Part shown: in pieces, positions 1-10,306 of the stretch | How the letters are laid out: each line of letters begins with the position of its first letter | How positions within the stretch are numbered: the stretch's first letter is position 1 | Source: Anthoceros angustus | Lineage: Eukaryota > Streptophyta > Anthocerotopsida > Anthocerotales > Anthocerotaceae | NCBI GenBank assembly: GCA_010909165.1 | Contig: MU008157.1 | Span: 1,054,001-1,118,000, forward strand | DNA: 64,000 nucleotides | Reading direction: 5' to 3' | Notes under the pieces: generated by a model | Seen by the model: only the letters and a program-made list of their open reading frames with translations | What the model was told of the DNA's origin: nothing | Databases searched by the model: none | Translations under genes and position numbers: made by a program

Positions 1-139
1 GTTGAGTCGAACGGACGCAAAGTGAGGTGAGAATCGCTGAACGCTGCAAATGAGCCTATCATTCCCTTGGGAATGGACCTTACTACAACGACACGATTGT
101 ATACACGTACCGGCTAAGTCGCGCCACAACGGCCGACAC

Positions 140-1730
140 CCAGTACCTTCTCCCCCATACGTTCATCTGCAGTCCATGCTTCTCCCACGTGAGCATAATA
201 ACGGCTGAGAAATGTCATGCCGAAATGCAAACTCTCTTCCCGCATGTACCCCGCTATATGGACTCGGGCCTCATGGCCCGCCTTTTCCTCGATCCTAAAT
301 ATCTCTCCACCGGGTACATCCGCCTAGTCCGAACTGGGCCCAATGCGGCCACCTCGTCCACTAAGTGCAGTATGAGGTGGGTTGAGATATCAAACATCTT
401 AGGGGGAAATTGCTTTTCCAGAGAGCACATTACCCTCACAGCCTCTTCGCGCTGCGCTTGGATGTCCCGACCCGGTATCGTCCGCTGGCAAATCCACCTG
501 TATAGTCGTCCGAGCTTTACTACCGCCTTGTACACCTCTGGCTCTATGCACCCCCGGAGGACGATGGGAAATATGATTTCCAACATAATGTGCCAGTCAT
601 GGCACTTGAGGCTGCCAACTTTACCGCTTTCCACTTTAGCTGCAATGTTGGACCCATAGCCTGTGGGCAGCTTGATGCGTTTAATGCCCTCAATCACGGT
701 CTTCATGTCTGATTTGGACAAAACGTACGGCGCCTCCGGGTATTGGCCGTCGTCTCCTACAGGCCACAACCATCTTTTCCCTCCGCTTGCTTCCATGTCC
801 ATGCGTGATGCGATGTCATCTCGCTCTCCTATCAAGGTGTGCCATATGGCCTCTGCGTTGTTTTTTTCCACATGCATCACATCCTTTGGCGCCAACACAA
901 GCATGTGATGCCAATATGGCACTGCGAGCAGGGGACGATGCTGGTTCCAAAGTTCCTCGTTGACTCGGCGGTCGCGCTTCTCTCCGTGCCATATCCGCCA
1001 CAACATCATCGAACGTTGGCGGCCTCGGTTTGGGTCGGAGTTCCGTCCATTGTACCACTCCGCGTCTTGCCACCGGCGGCTATCATCGGTGCAGCCATCG
1101 CCGCGATCCTGCATAAACCTATTTTTTCAAATCCGCAGAATAGCGAGAATCTAGGTCTAGCCAACAATCGACACACGCACGTGTCCCTCTCACTTGCAAA
1201 CCTGTGAGGGTGCCCAAGCCTGGGTAATCGGCAATGACGTGCAAAATCGCTGCTCGCAATTGCCTCTTCGGATGGTTTACCGGCAGTGAGAAATCTTCCA
1301 TGTCCACCCCCCTCCATAACTCTTCAAGTTCATCTACAAGGGGTGCCATATACACAATTAACCAGCCCGGGTCCTGGCACAATTGGAGGCATGATGACAT
1401 GGCCGTCCTTTGTGCTGGACCAGGGTGGCATGTTGTGTACAAATAACAGAACCGGCCATATGGATGTGTTTGCGACACAGCCAAATGGGTTGAACGTCAT
1501 GGCTAATGCAACCTCAAGTTCCGCTCATCATCGAAACCATCAAGCGCATCTAGTGCTCTCCAAGTGTATCATGGACATGTCGCCATTCTCGCTTTGCCTC
1601 CCGACATACCAAGTCATCAAGCATGCTATTTCCATTGAACATGCGTCTGATGCGTTTTCAAGGAAAATGCCTTCGTGGAATTCGTCCCTTTCATCCTTCC
1701 ACGAACCGCGGCGTCCACACTTGGGCATTG
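140..1730 (-). pseudogene. CACTA (En/Spm) TNP2-type transposase, decayed
   Basis: Cut-and-paste DNA transposase of the CACTA superfamily, read right to left. Around 1560-1390 one frame gives the NPFG and SIWPV words of the Transposase_21 domain. At 1484-1119 the frame changes and gives VYMAPLVDELEELW followed by LRAAILHVIADYPGLGTLTG, the best-conserved TNP2 stretch. From 1114 to 254 (286 codons) come KDVMHVEKN, LKCHDWHIMLEIIFPIVLRG and the DUF4218-like HLILHLVDEVAALGPVRTRR. After the stop at 254 the next frame continues with GYMREESLHFG (about 270-140), matching the usual continuation of that domain. At least three frameshifts and an in-frame TAG near 1117 make it non-functional. It reaches towards the left window edge, so one element end lies outside. 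Terminal CACTA motifs were not found. Assignment is from conserved words, not a search. Confidence 0.85.
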
Positions 1731-1961
1731 GTTGCGGTCCGTACTAGCCCCACAGGCAGAGCGCGTCTTTCTCACAAGCATGGATTTTCTCATATCGGGG
1801 CCAAGAGGTGCACATGACTTGGCCTCGTACATGTCCTTGAGCTTGTTGGGCGGCAAGAAATCCACACTTAAGAGCTTTAAGAGGGCTGTTAATCACGATG
1901 TCATACATGGTTTGCCACGAGAGCAACAATAGTGTGGCGCTTAGCTTTTCTCTTTAGTCCT

Positions 1962-2462
1962 TCACGAAAGTGGTATAAAGGCGTCTACGACAGACAAGGT
2001 TCTCTCTTCGGTTCCGTCCGTGCCGAGGGCATGATCCGTTGCTTCTAGCAAGTCGTCCAGGGAGTGCATGTCGGGTACGTCTTCACAACCCGTTCCGTCC
2101 TCTATGTTGTCCACCTCGGAGCTGCTACTATGGTCGGTCCCATTGCCATCGCTGCTCCCCCTTTCAGACCCACCGGAGCTCGTTTCCCCGTCCGTCTGGG
2201 GTGCGGAAACGCCTCCAAGGCCACCGCCATCGTCCATGACCGAACTTGCCGCCACGCGCTGCCAAAATCCAGACATTAGTGCAAATAAGGAAGTGCAATG
2301 TTGGTGCGGAAAGGCGACAGACCTTACCGCCGCCGCCGGTGCCTGTAGCAGCTGCTGCAAACAGTGCAGCCTTGAGATGTGTGCTGGAATCCGCTCGGAA
2401 GAGGTCTCCACACACTGACGGCATGGACAATACATGTAAACCTCATTTGCAAATCGTGGCAT
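1962..2462 (-). CDS. Possible N-terminal part of the CACTA transposase ORF
   Basis: An open frame of 166 codons immediately upstream of the TNP2 fragments on the same strand. It begins with a CPCRQC pair of cysteines that resembles the cysteine motif of the transposase-associated N-terminal domain of CACTA proteins. This is followed by a Ser/Gly/Asp-rich acidic linker (residues about 75-140) typical of the low-complexity region before the catalytic domain. The initiation codon is uncertain, and the first ATG is taken only because nothing better is seen. It could instead be a spurious frame. Position and cysteine motif are the only support. Confidence 0.4.
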   Translation of the reverse strand: MPRFANEVYMYCPCRQCVETSSERIPAHISRLHCLQQLLQAPAAAVRSVAFPHQHCTSLFALMSGFWQRVAASSVMDDGGGLGGVSAPQTDGETSSGGSERGSSDGNGTDHSSSSEVDNIEDGTGCEDVPDMHSLDDLLEATDHALGTDGTEERTLSVVDAFIPLS

Positions 2463-3180
2463 CGTCCACGGTGTCCCACTCGGAGTCGCGACGGAAAGTA
2501 GGAATCAGGCGGCACAACACAGGGGAGAGCGGACGCCACCGCCACCGCAGTCTCCCACCGTTAATTCATCACCCATTCGCAACGAGCACTTGTAAAAGCC
2601 TTAATGTATGTGCAGGCATCATGGCCGCTGGCGCAGACGCGTAACCTCCAAACGCAGACTCCCGGCGTGATTTACGGCGCGGACGATGAGTCGGCGTTCG
2701 ATATGCACGGAAGGCGTCGGTTCGATTACTGCGAGCAAGCCAAGTTCATCACGGCCGGTGAGAGCGACCGGTAGCGGAGGGAACCTTGTTGTGATGTGCA
2801 GGGCCTACACAAACTCTCCTCGCGTAGACCTGATCGACAGCGACGCGGATAGGTGACGGCGGCTATTGAAAGGGAGGACATGTGCGCTGAGATAGCGGTT
2901 AGGCGGCAACGGTCGGCTACTGACCAGACGCCTGAGCGTCGTTGCAATTGGGAATGCCTGTTGTGTGCTAAAACAAACGGGTCAACTTCTTCAAAGATTG
3001 ACAATGGCAATTGGCGTGAACTGCTTGAATTGAAAGGCAATCTAAGATTGTCAGGATGACGCGGCCCCTGCCTTGGTGTAGTCCACCTCCTTGATTTGCA
3101 CTTCGTCCATAGAAAGGGATAGTGTAGAGATCATGCTCTCAAAGTCTCTGTACAATTCCATCGTTCTTTCATAAATCATC
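2463..3180. other. Gene-less stretch upstream of the CACTA remnant
   Basis: No coding frame with recognisable motifs on either strand. The DNA is moderately GC-rich and would contain the promoter and terminal region of the minus-strand CACTA element if these survive. No terminal inverted repeat was recognised. Confidence 0.4.
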
Positions 3181-3700
3181 TCTTCGGTAGAACTAAAGAT
3201 AGAACTTAAAATACTTTTTTAAGAACTAAATTATATAAAGATTCTTGAAGCAAGATTAAAATGAATTGAAAACCCTTGCTGGCTCCTTGACGAGATCGGT
3301 ATTCCATACATATGGGCTCATATGGATGAAAAAATTGAACTGGAATTCATGGAGATTTGTGGTCATGCATTTTGCACCTTCCTATGGGTCTATTTTTCCT
3401 CCTTCCTCATATTGGATATGCCTACTATTTAAATCTATATCATGTTGTTTTTTAAATATTAAATAATATCATTTTATATAAACTATTTTTAAACTTTTAG
3501 CATTTTTAATTTTAAGTTTTATTTAATTTTATAACATAAAAATATGGAAAAAGTTTTAACTACCTCTTTTTGTTGCTTCTAATATTTTATTTTATTTTAT
3601 TACCTAATCTAATATTAAAATCTTGATACTTATCTTCTTCTACTTTTCTATCTATTTTCTTAAATATCATGCTATTTCTTGTAGTAATTTGCACCTCGAC
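3181..3700. other. AT-rich non-coding block
   Basis: Long runs of A/T with many TTTTA/ATTTA words contrast with the GC-rich DNA on either side. Only short meaningless frames are present. It directly precedes the double hairpin at 3714-3804, so it may be the body of a small non-coding insertion, but no flanking target duplication was identified. Confidence 0.5.
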
Positions 3701-3713
3701 GGTGACATAAGAA

Positions 3714-3804
3714 GTTTTCCCGTCGCATACGGCGGGAAAACACACTTGACGACATCCGCCGGGGGCGCCTGCCCCTCGTGTTCCGATGTCGTCAAGTGGT
3801 GTGT
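3714..3804. repeat. Two adjacent inverted repeats (double hairpin)
   Basis: First hairpin: GTTTTCCCG at 3714-3722 pairs with CGGGAAAAC at 3733-3741 around a 10-nt loop. Second hairpin: CACTTGACGACATC at 3743-3756 pairs perfectly with GATGTCGTCAAGTG at 3785-3798, and the stem extends to about 3804 with one bulged base. The loop of the second is GC-rich. This could be the end of a foldback/MITE-type element or a structured transcript. No coding function. Confidence 0.7.
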
Positions 3805-3924
3805 CAAGATTCTTTTTAGGTTGTGACACAAGGTTTTTTTAGGCTTAACACGCCCTTAGACATCCATCCCGCATGACCCTATCTCGACGCCTTGCCGTGA
3901 ACAATCCACATCCACGAGCCTCGT

Positions 3925-4110
3925 GGGCGAGTAGCCTGAGCAACATCCACTGCGGTCAAGGCTGAAAGCCATTTGGGCCTCGGATCGGCTTTCGCAGCCA
4001 TCCAGGCCTTTGTGGCAAATAGCCTGGAGGAGCCATCCAGGCCACGCATGGATGCCAAAGCCATACAGGCTCGCGTGATTGGCTTTGGCAGCCATACAGG
4101 CCTCGCACGA
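3925..4110. repeat. Degenerate short tandem repeat (GCCATCCAGGCC-like)
   Basis: Four or more imperfect copies of a GCCAT(C/A)CAGGC core occur at irregular spacing of about 35 bp, alternating with TTTGGCAGCC/TTTGTGGC words. Frames through it are only repeats and are not regarded as genes. Confidence 0.5.
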
Positions 4111-4998
4111 CTAACATTCCCACGCTCGGGGACTTCGAGCGGCGCCGAGACATGTCCGATCCGACATATATGTCCATGTGTGGTGCAGGCAAACCCTAAA
4201 CATGAGTATGTGTGTTTGACAAAAACTCTAAATGGCAGAAATAAAAGTAGATGACGAGATCGGAACACTGGGGCAAGTTCTTGAGACAAAAACGCTTTGT
4301 GGCACGGCTCGTGGCGTACCGATGTGGCCCGTATGTGATGAAGGAATCTTGAAGATGCCTGGGCATCTTCATGTAGAATACTGGAGAAAATACTTGGTAT
4401 TCCATACATATGTGATGATTTTGATTACTCATATTTTGGCACCAATAATGCACTTTCAAACTTCCACTTTCATTATTTTTTATTATTTATATTTTAACAT
4501 CAATAATATTATTTGCCTACTCTCGCATCCGCCATCGCTCCTATGGGATACCGATCTGGTCACGCGGCATCCACATTTTTAGGGTTGGATGAAGAAATAG
4601 TCCATACATACGGCGGAACTATTTCAGATGTCACGCATGACCACATCGGTTAGGGCTGGCCACCGGCATGGTACGTGTCGTCAACCTACCCCATGATGCA
4701 CACAAAGCTTTCACGATACACAGTAAACTTTTCTTCTCTCGGGTTTAGGGTTGCGTTTAGGGTTATTTGCGTTGCTGCGCCATTACGGCCTTGGGCGCCC
4801 GTATGTGAGCGATTGTGTTTCATTGCGCACCGCTTGCAATCATGCTTGCTCGCACTCGCTTGGCGGCGCTGGCTGAGTGCACTTGCCTTACGTGCAAGGC
4901 TGCGTTGTTTGGCAATCGGCCGCATATAAGGCAAACGCTTTCCTGGCCTCCCCTATGGAGGTGCAGTATGTGTGTCTTAGCTGCCTATTTAACATGTA

Positions 4999-5118
4999 TG
5001 TGTGGTGATAGGAACCCTAAAACCCTAAACAAGAAAACATGTGCATGACACAATCGGATGTGTGGTGATAGGAACCCTAAAACCCTAAACAAGAAAACAT
5101 GTGCATGACACAATCGGA
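4999..5118. repeat. Exact 60-bp tandem duplication
   Basis: The 60-bp unit starting at 4999 is repeated at 5059 with no visible difference. The unit contains AACCCTAAAACCCTAAAC, a telomere-like (telo-box) word. Further GGGTTTAGGGTT words lie at about 4740-4765. The identity of the two copies implies a recent event. Confidence 0.85.
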
Positions 5119-5301
5119 ACACCAGGCTATCATCGTATCATAGAAAGTTTTTGCCCTGCGTACGAACCTATACAAGCTGATGTGGCACTATTATACGTAT
5201 ATTATACAGAAGTATCTGAAAAATACCATGGCATATTTTCGTAGCGTACACCCAAAAAAAAACAAAATCACACACACGATGCCGAGTGACCCGGATCGAG
5301 A

Positions 5302-5518
5302 TTCCATACCCCAGATTCCATACGCCTTCCCCGATATTCCATACGCCTCCCCGTGATATACGCCCCATTCCATACGCTCCCCCTCGGTATTCCATACGCC
5401 CCCTCGGTATTCCATATTCCCCCTCGGTATTCCATACGCCTCCCCAGGTATTCCATACGCCCCCTCGGTATTCCATACGCTCCCCCCTCGGTATTCCATA
5501 CGCTCCCCCCTCCCCCCG
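5302..5518. repeat. Minisatellite of CGGTATTCCATACGCCCCCT units
   Basis: About nine head-to-tail copies of a roughly 20-26 bp unit built on ATTCCATACGCC plus a variable C-rich spacer. Open frames on both strands across it (Gly-Ile-Pro-Arg or Val-Trp-Asn-Thr repeats) are by-products of the repeat and are not annotated as genes. Confidence 0.85.
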
Positions 5519-5890
5519 GCAAGATGTGTGGTACAGGTAGATTTTGAATTTACATATATCCATTTATGCCCATGCCTATGTTGTGTCTGGGTGTGACTAG
5601 TATATATCAACTCTGGTCTTCTGATGCGTGCCTTGGTGCTGACTTTACCGTGCCTGCCTACGATAGCCTGCAGTAAGAAACATTTGTGACAAAAAACCCT
5701 GAAGTCGGAACTTTCCAAAAAAATTGAAGTACACGTCTGCGTGGCCGCCTGCGAAGACCTATACTATCCTACACCATTAGGAGACCGGCTCCTGCCCACT
5801 CTACACTACCAGTAGACGAGAGTATCCCTGCTGCAAAGTTTCTACATATGCTCGGCAGCAGCATTTTGAACGTTCCATTCCACTCTTCGC

Positions 5891-7979
5891 TCAACCTGCA
5901 GAATGTTCGTGGAGAACCACGTACTCGCGGCTGCAAGCGTTTACAGTATGTCAGACTTGCTGTCTGCTGGGTAATACATGTCTAGGCTATGGTTACTCAA
6001 CTGTATCTGCATCACTCACCTGCTGTTCCCAAATTTGATGGTGTCCTTCTCCATCAGTTCGAAGTACCGCTGAGCTTCGATGCGCTCCCCCTGCATCACA
6101 TTGGCCACGTACGTCAGCTCTGAACCTGAAACTAGGTGATGTGATGAATGATCTTGGACAAAGAGAATACTGTGTGGGCCTACATTCAAGAAAGTGCCGT
6201 TGGTGCTGCCTAGATCCATCAAGTACGGTCTGCAAGTCATTGTGAGCAGAAAAAGGTCAGCAGACCCTGTTTACTGTCACCACGGAGGTAATGCGTGATT
6301 GTAGCTAGAACGGTGAACGTATGCGAGAGTTAAGTAGGCTGTACCTCACTTTTGATCCCATCATTCCATCCGCTTTCTCTTTTTCTGTCAATCTGACAAA
6401 CCAAGTCACTCCGACTTCGTCAAATAATACGAAGGAGAACATTCACCCATCCAGCCAGCAGACCAGAAAAGAGAGGAGTACAAAGCTTGTTCACCACGCG
6501 GCCCACCCACCTGTATTGTATGACGGCATGTTGCTTGCTGCAGGAAGGATGATCAGTTGGTACATCCGCTACTCTCCGTTCCCTTCCGAACAAATAGCAG
6601 CTCTGACGATGAATGTAAAGAGGATCTGCGATGACACACCAAAACTGGAAAATGGTCACTAGTCAACATCGAATATCTACAGCCCTACCAAAGTCCAGAG
6701 CTTTGAAAACCAGTCCAAACCTTTCATAGGTTCTCCATCCTTGAAGACATAGAGACGCCACCGCATTGTTGGTACACGAGCTTCCGGAGGCTCAGTGAAC
6801 TGCAACGTCACACCTGCAAGAACAAAACTTAGAGTCAGTAAGCGAAGAAAATGAGGGTCTAAAGACTGATCATCAAATGGGCTAAACCAACCTTCTCAAT
6901 CGATGTCACGTTCCTTTAGGGAAAGAGTCCATCTGGATCACTCCATGACCCCACAACCAACTTGAATCTGCTCAGAGAGTAAAAAATTTGTGATTCCTAA
7001 GAACTTCATCGCTCACCCTTTACTTTGTTGGTCTCTGCCGCAAGTCTTCCGGAGTACTCTAATGATGGTTTCTCCTGTGAAAAGATTTTATACCACGCGG
7101 ACACCAGCTGAGAAACACAGCAAGTCGCCAGAACCGCTCTACCTCAAAAATCCGAGATCCAAAGAGACTGCAAGCACGCTCTATCTGACCTACCTTCTCC
7201 TTCTCCTTCGCTTCGAGCGCAGCTTGAGTCGCCTTCATCATGGCGAGCGAAGGATCTTCCTCCTCCCCATCGTCCTCCTGCCGTTCCCCGGTTGCTGGAG
7301 TACGCTGAGCGGGATCTTCAGGCCGATCCTCGGGAGGCGTCAGACGTCGCCGTTGCCTACGCTTGTCTGGCGATTCCGACCGAGGACGAGGAGGCCGCGC
7401 GCTGGACTTGGCCAACGAACCCGAATCTTCTTGTCCATTCCTCCCTCTGTCACTCCTTTCGTCTCTGTCACTGCGGTCGCCCTTGTCAATCGGGTCTCCT
7501 CTGTCACTGCGATCAAATCTGTCCCTACGATCACCCCTGTCCCTGTGATCACCTCTTTCCCTCCGATCACCTCTTTCCCTCCGATCACCTCTGTCTCCCG
7601 GATCACCTCTTTCCCTCCGATCACCTCTATCTCCCGGATCACCTCTTTCCCTCCGATCACCTCTATCTCCCTGATCACCTCTCTCCCTTCGATCACCTCT
7701 TTCCCTTCGATCACCTACATCCCTCCCATCACCTCTGTCCCTCCGATCACCTCTGTCCCCCCGATCGCCTCTGTCCGTCTTGTCCCCTCTGTCACTCCTA
7801 TCAACTCTCGCGTTTTTGTCACCTCTGTCATTCCTATCCACACCATCCTCTCCATCACCTCTACTCCCTCTGTACCTGTCTCTACTCCGATTCCTGGTGC
7901 TCCTAACCCGCTCCTCATCCCTCCCCTGAACCCTATCAACAGGGCCATCCCTGCCCCTGTGCGCACTCTTGCCGTCCAT
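5891..7979 (-). CDS. DDL: DAWDLE/SNIP1-type FHA-domain protein
   Basis: FHA-domain RNA-processing protein. The plant family acts with Dicer-like 1 in microRNA biogenesis, and animal SNIP1 and yeast Pml1 are spliceosomal relatives. Eight exons give one continuous frame (1257 nt, 418 residues): 7979-7194, 7074-7017, 6813-6721, 6625-6511, 6392-6345, 6229-6184, 6090-6020, 5930-5891. All introns are GT-AG and all phases agree. Residues 1-262 are an Arg/Asp/Glu-rich low-complexity N-terminus encoded by an 18-bp minisatellite (about 7500-7830). It ends in SLAMMKATQAALEAKEKEK, then KPS..YSG.LAAETN and GVTLQFTEPPEAR, the conserved linker. The FHA domain (about 313-415) shows LFGRERRV, PSCSKQH, DLGSTNGTFLN and EKDTIKFGNS, including the Gly-Arg, Ser-x-x-His and Asn-Gly signatures. 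The protein ends EYVVLHEHSAG. The ATG at 7979 is the first in frame after an upstream TTG, and the true start could be a few codons longer. Gene function is by family inference. Confidence 0.93.
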
Positions 7980-9396
7980 CCTCGCAACCTCTTCTTCCAA
8001 ACCCTAAGTCACAACGGCAACCTGCCTTCCCGCTACCGCAGCTGCAACAGAATTGAGCCACAGCAGCAACTGCAGAACAACAGGAAAAAGAATGAAACAA
8101 AGGCATCCCCTTGCGGCCATCACCCTCCCCCAACCATCCTCCTCCCAAGGTCCGCCTTCCGCCCTTCCGCTCCTGTGCTCCTGTTTCGCCTCAGCTGCAC
8201 AGGCAACAATGACCGCGATGACCACGCCCCCGAAAAAAATCGCGAATCTCGACTTAGGGCACAGGAATTTATCATAAATTACATTCCTAACTCAACCCGA
8301 GTCCGTCATTAGTAACTACATAAACCTCTTACCAGCAGGTCGGGTGTTAGTTTAGGTAACAATATCCTATCCGCCAGATCGTTCGTAGGAAGCTTACAGG
8401 CTGGGCACTGCGATCTCCACGCTGCTCCGAACCACGACAATCGGAAGCTGGACTACAAAAGCCTTCACGACCTACTCCTGTCACAGCTAGAAACCGTGCC
8501 TGCATCGCATTTCCACGTTCGCCTTCACTTGACCGAGGCCTCGGAGTCGGAGCAATGGCCGCCACCACATCCCTCCCATCACCTCTGTCCTCCGATCACC
8601 TCTGTCCCTGATCGCCTCTGTCCGTCTTGTCCCCTCTGTCACTCCTATCAACTCGCGTTTTTGTCACCTCTGTCATTCCTATCCACACCATCCTCCATCA
8701 CCTCTACTCCCTCTGTACCTGTCTCTACTCCGATTCCTGGTGCTCCTAACCTGCCCTCATCCCTCCCCTGAACCCTATCAACAGGGCCATCCCTGCCCCT
8801 GTGCGCACTCTTGCCGTCCATCCTCGCAACCTCTTCTTCCAAACCCTAAGTCACAACGGCAACCTGCCTTCCCGCTACCGCAGCTGCAACAGAATTGAGC
8901 CACAGCAGCAACTGCAGAACAACAGGAAAAAGAATGAAACAAAGGCATCCCCTTGCGGCCATCACCCTCCCCCAACCATCCTCCTCCCAAGGTCCGCCTT
9001 CCGCCCTTCCGCTCCTGTGCTCCTGTTTCGCCTCAGCTGCACAGGCAACAATGACCGCGATGACCACGCCCCCGAAAAAAATCGCGAATCTCGACTTAGG
9101 GCACAGGAATTTATCATAAATTACATTCCTAACTCAACCCGAGTCCGTCATTAGTAACTACATAAACCTCTTACCAGCAGGTCGGGTGTTAGTTTAGGTA
9201 ACAATATCCTATCCGCCAGATCGTTCGTAGGAAGCTTACAGGCTGGGCACTGCGATCTCCACGCTGCTCCGAACCACGACAATCGGAAGCTGGACTACAA
9301 AAGCCTTCACGACCTACTCCTGTCACAGCTAGAAACCGTGCCTGCATCGCATTTCCACGTTCGCCTTCACTTGACCGAGGCCTCGGAGTCGGAGCA
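7980..9396. promoter_or_regulatory. Divergent promoter region between DDL and LHCB
   Basis: The two genes are transcribed away from each other with 1.4 kb between start codons, made of two copies of the same roughly 570-bp spacer. TTTATCATAAATTACATTCC (8267-8286 and 9109-9128) contains a GATAA word on the minus strand, a light-response-type I-box core. No clear TATA box was recognised for either gene. Before the duplication the genes would have been about 575 bp apart, consistent with a true bidirectional promoter. Confidence 0.6.
8571..8821 (-). pseudogene. Truncated second copy of the DDL exon 1 start
   Basis: Duplicate of DDL codons 1 to about 85, with ATG at 8821 exactly 842 bp from the DDL ATG. 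Small deletions shift the frame after about 30 codons, and the copy ends at 8571 where the next duplication unit begins. It has no downstream exons. Confidence 0.85.
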
Positions 9397-10306
9397 ATGG
9401 CCGCCACCACATCATGCGCCTCCAGCGCTGCCCTTGCAGGGCAGACCGTCTTCAGGCAGCGCAGCGAGATCCTGGATGCTGCTGGAAGCAGCGAGTCCAA
9501 ACTCCAGATGAGGAAGACCGTGAGATCGGCTAGCTCCAACTCCAGCGTCTGGTGAGCATTTGTCGATACATGTCTAGACTACTGATGTCTGTCCATGCCA
9601 GTCAGGACGATCGATGTTGTACATAACATTCCTGGATTGACCTGCTGCTTGCAGGTATGGTGCGGACCGGCCTCTGTGGTTGGGGCCCTTCTCCGGCGAG
9701 ACTCCATCCTACCTCAAGGGAGAGTTCCCAGGCGACTACGGCTGGGACACCGCCGGATTGTCCGCCGATCCCGAGACATTCGCCAGGAACCGGGAGCTGG
9801 AGGTGATTCATGCCCGGTGGGCGATGCTGGGAGCTTTGGGTTGCGTCACACCCGAGCTGCTGGCCAAGAGCGGGGTCTCCTTCGGAGAGTCCGTGTGGTT
9901 CAAGGCTGGGTCTCAGATCTTCGCTGAAGGCGGGCTTGATTATCTGGGGAACCCGAGCCTGGTTCACGCTCAGAGCATTTTGGCCATCTGGGCCAGCCAG
10001 GTGATCCTCATGGGAGCTGTGGAGGCTTACCGTGTGGCTGGAGGACCCCTGGGCGATGTGAGCGACCCTCTGTATCCGGGAGGCTCGTTCGACCCCTTGG
10101 GTCTGGCTGACGACCCCGACACCTTCGCTGAGCTCAAGGTGAAGGAGCTGAAGAACGGGCGGCTGGCCATGTTCTCCATGTTCGGCTTCTTCGTGCAAGC
10201 TATCGTCACCGGAAAGGGGCCGATTGAGAACCTTTCCGATCACTTGGCGGATCCCTCTGTCAAGAACGCCTGGGCGTATGCCACTAACTTCACCCCCGGC
10301 GCCTAA
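9397..10306 (+). CDS. LHCB: Chlorophyll a/b-binding protein, LHCII type
   Basis: Light-harvesting antenna protein of photosystem II in the thylakoid membrane. Two exons, 9397-9551 and 9655-10306, are joined by a GT-AG intron in phase 2 (807 nt, 268 residues). Residues 1-38 are an Ala/Ser/Thr-rich chloroplast transit peptide. The mature end R39-K40-T41-V42 resembles the phosphorylated LHCII N-terminus. WYGADR (52-57) fits the WYxxxR trimerisation motif. Helix B carries E101, H104 and R106 in [16 protein letters not shown], the chlorophyll and salt-bridge residues. Helix C carries E216, N219, R221 and Q233, and H248 follows in SDHLADP. The length is normal for Lhcb1/2 proteins. The ATG context GAGCAATGG is good, and exon 1 is needed to complete the transit peptide. 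Upstream is a duplicated promoter with a truncated copy of the first 16 coding bases at 8555-8570. Which Lhcb subtype it is cannot be decided here. Confidence 0.96.

Larger units (their letters stand above)
7721..9412. repeat. Tandem duplication of the DDL/LHCB intergenic region (about 850 bp x 2)
   Basis: Copy A is 7721-8570 and copy B is 8571-9412. Across most of their length the offset is a constant 842 bp and the sequences look identical. Copy A runs from inside DDL exon 1, through the intergenic region, to just after the LHCB ATG (8555-8570). Copy B repeats this, starting again inside DDL exon 1 and running into the intact LHCB gene. The junction is at an ACAT/CCCTCCCATC word. The first about 200 bp of copy B, over the DDL coding minisatellite, carry several small deletions, and the remainder does not. 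As a result DDL uses copy A as upstream sequence and LHCB uses copy B. Confidence 0.9.

Noticed and set aside
254-1114. Treating the 286-codon frame as a free-standing host gene
   Set aside because: Its conserved words are those of the CACTA TNP2 transposase, and the rest of that protein continues in neighbouring frames on both sides.
5168-5718. Minus-strand frames with Gly-Ile-Pro-Arg-Gly and Val-Trp-Asn-Thr repeats
   Set aside because: Entirely made by the 20-26 bp minisatellite at 5302-5518, with no conserved domain. Several frames are open at once, as expected for a repeat.
6990-8312. Long plus-strand frame (440 codons) rich in Thr/Ser/Pro/Ile repeats
   Set aside because: It is the antisense of DDL exon 1 and its minisatellite. 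The minus-strand model has eight phase-consistent exons and clear FHA motifs.
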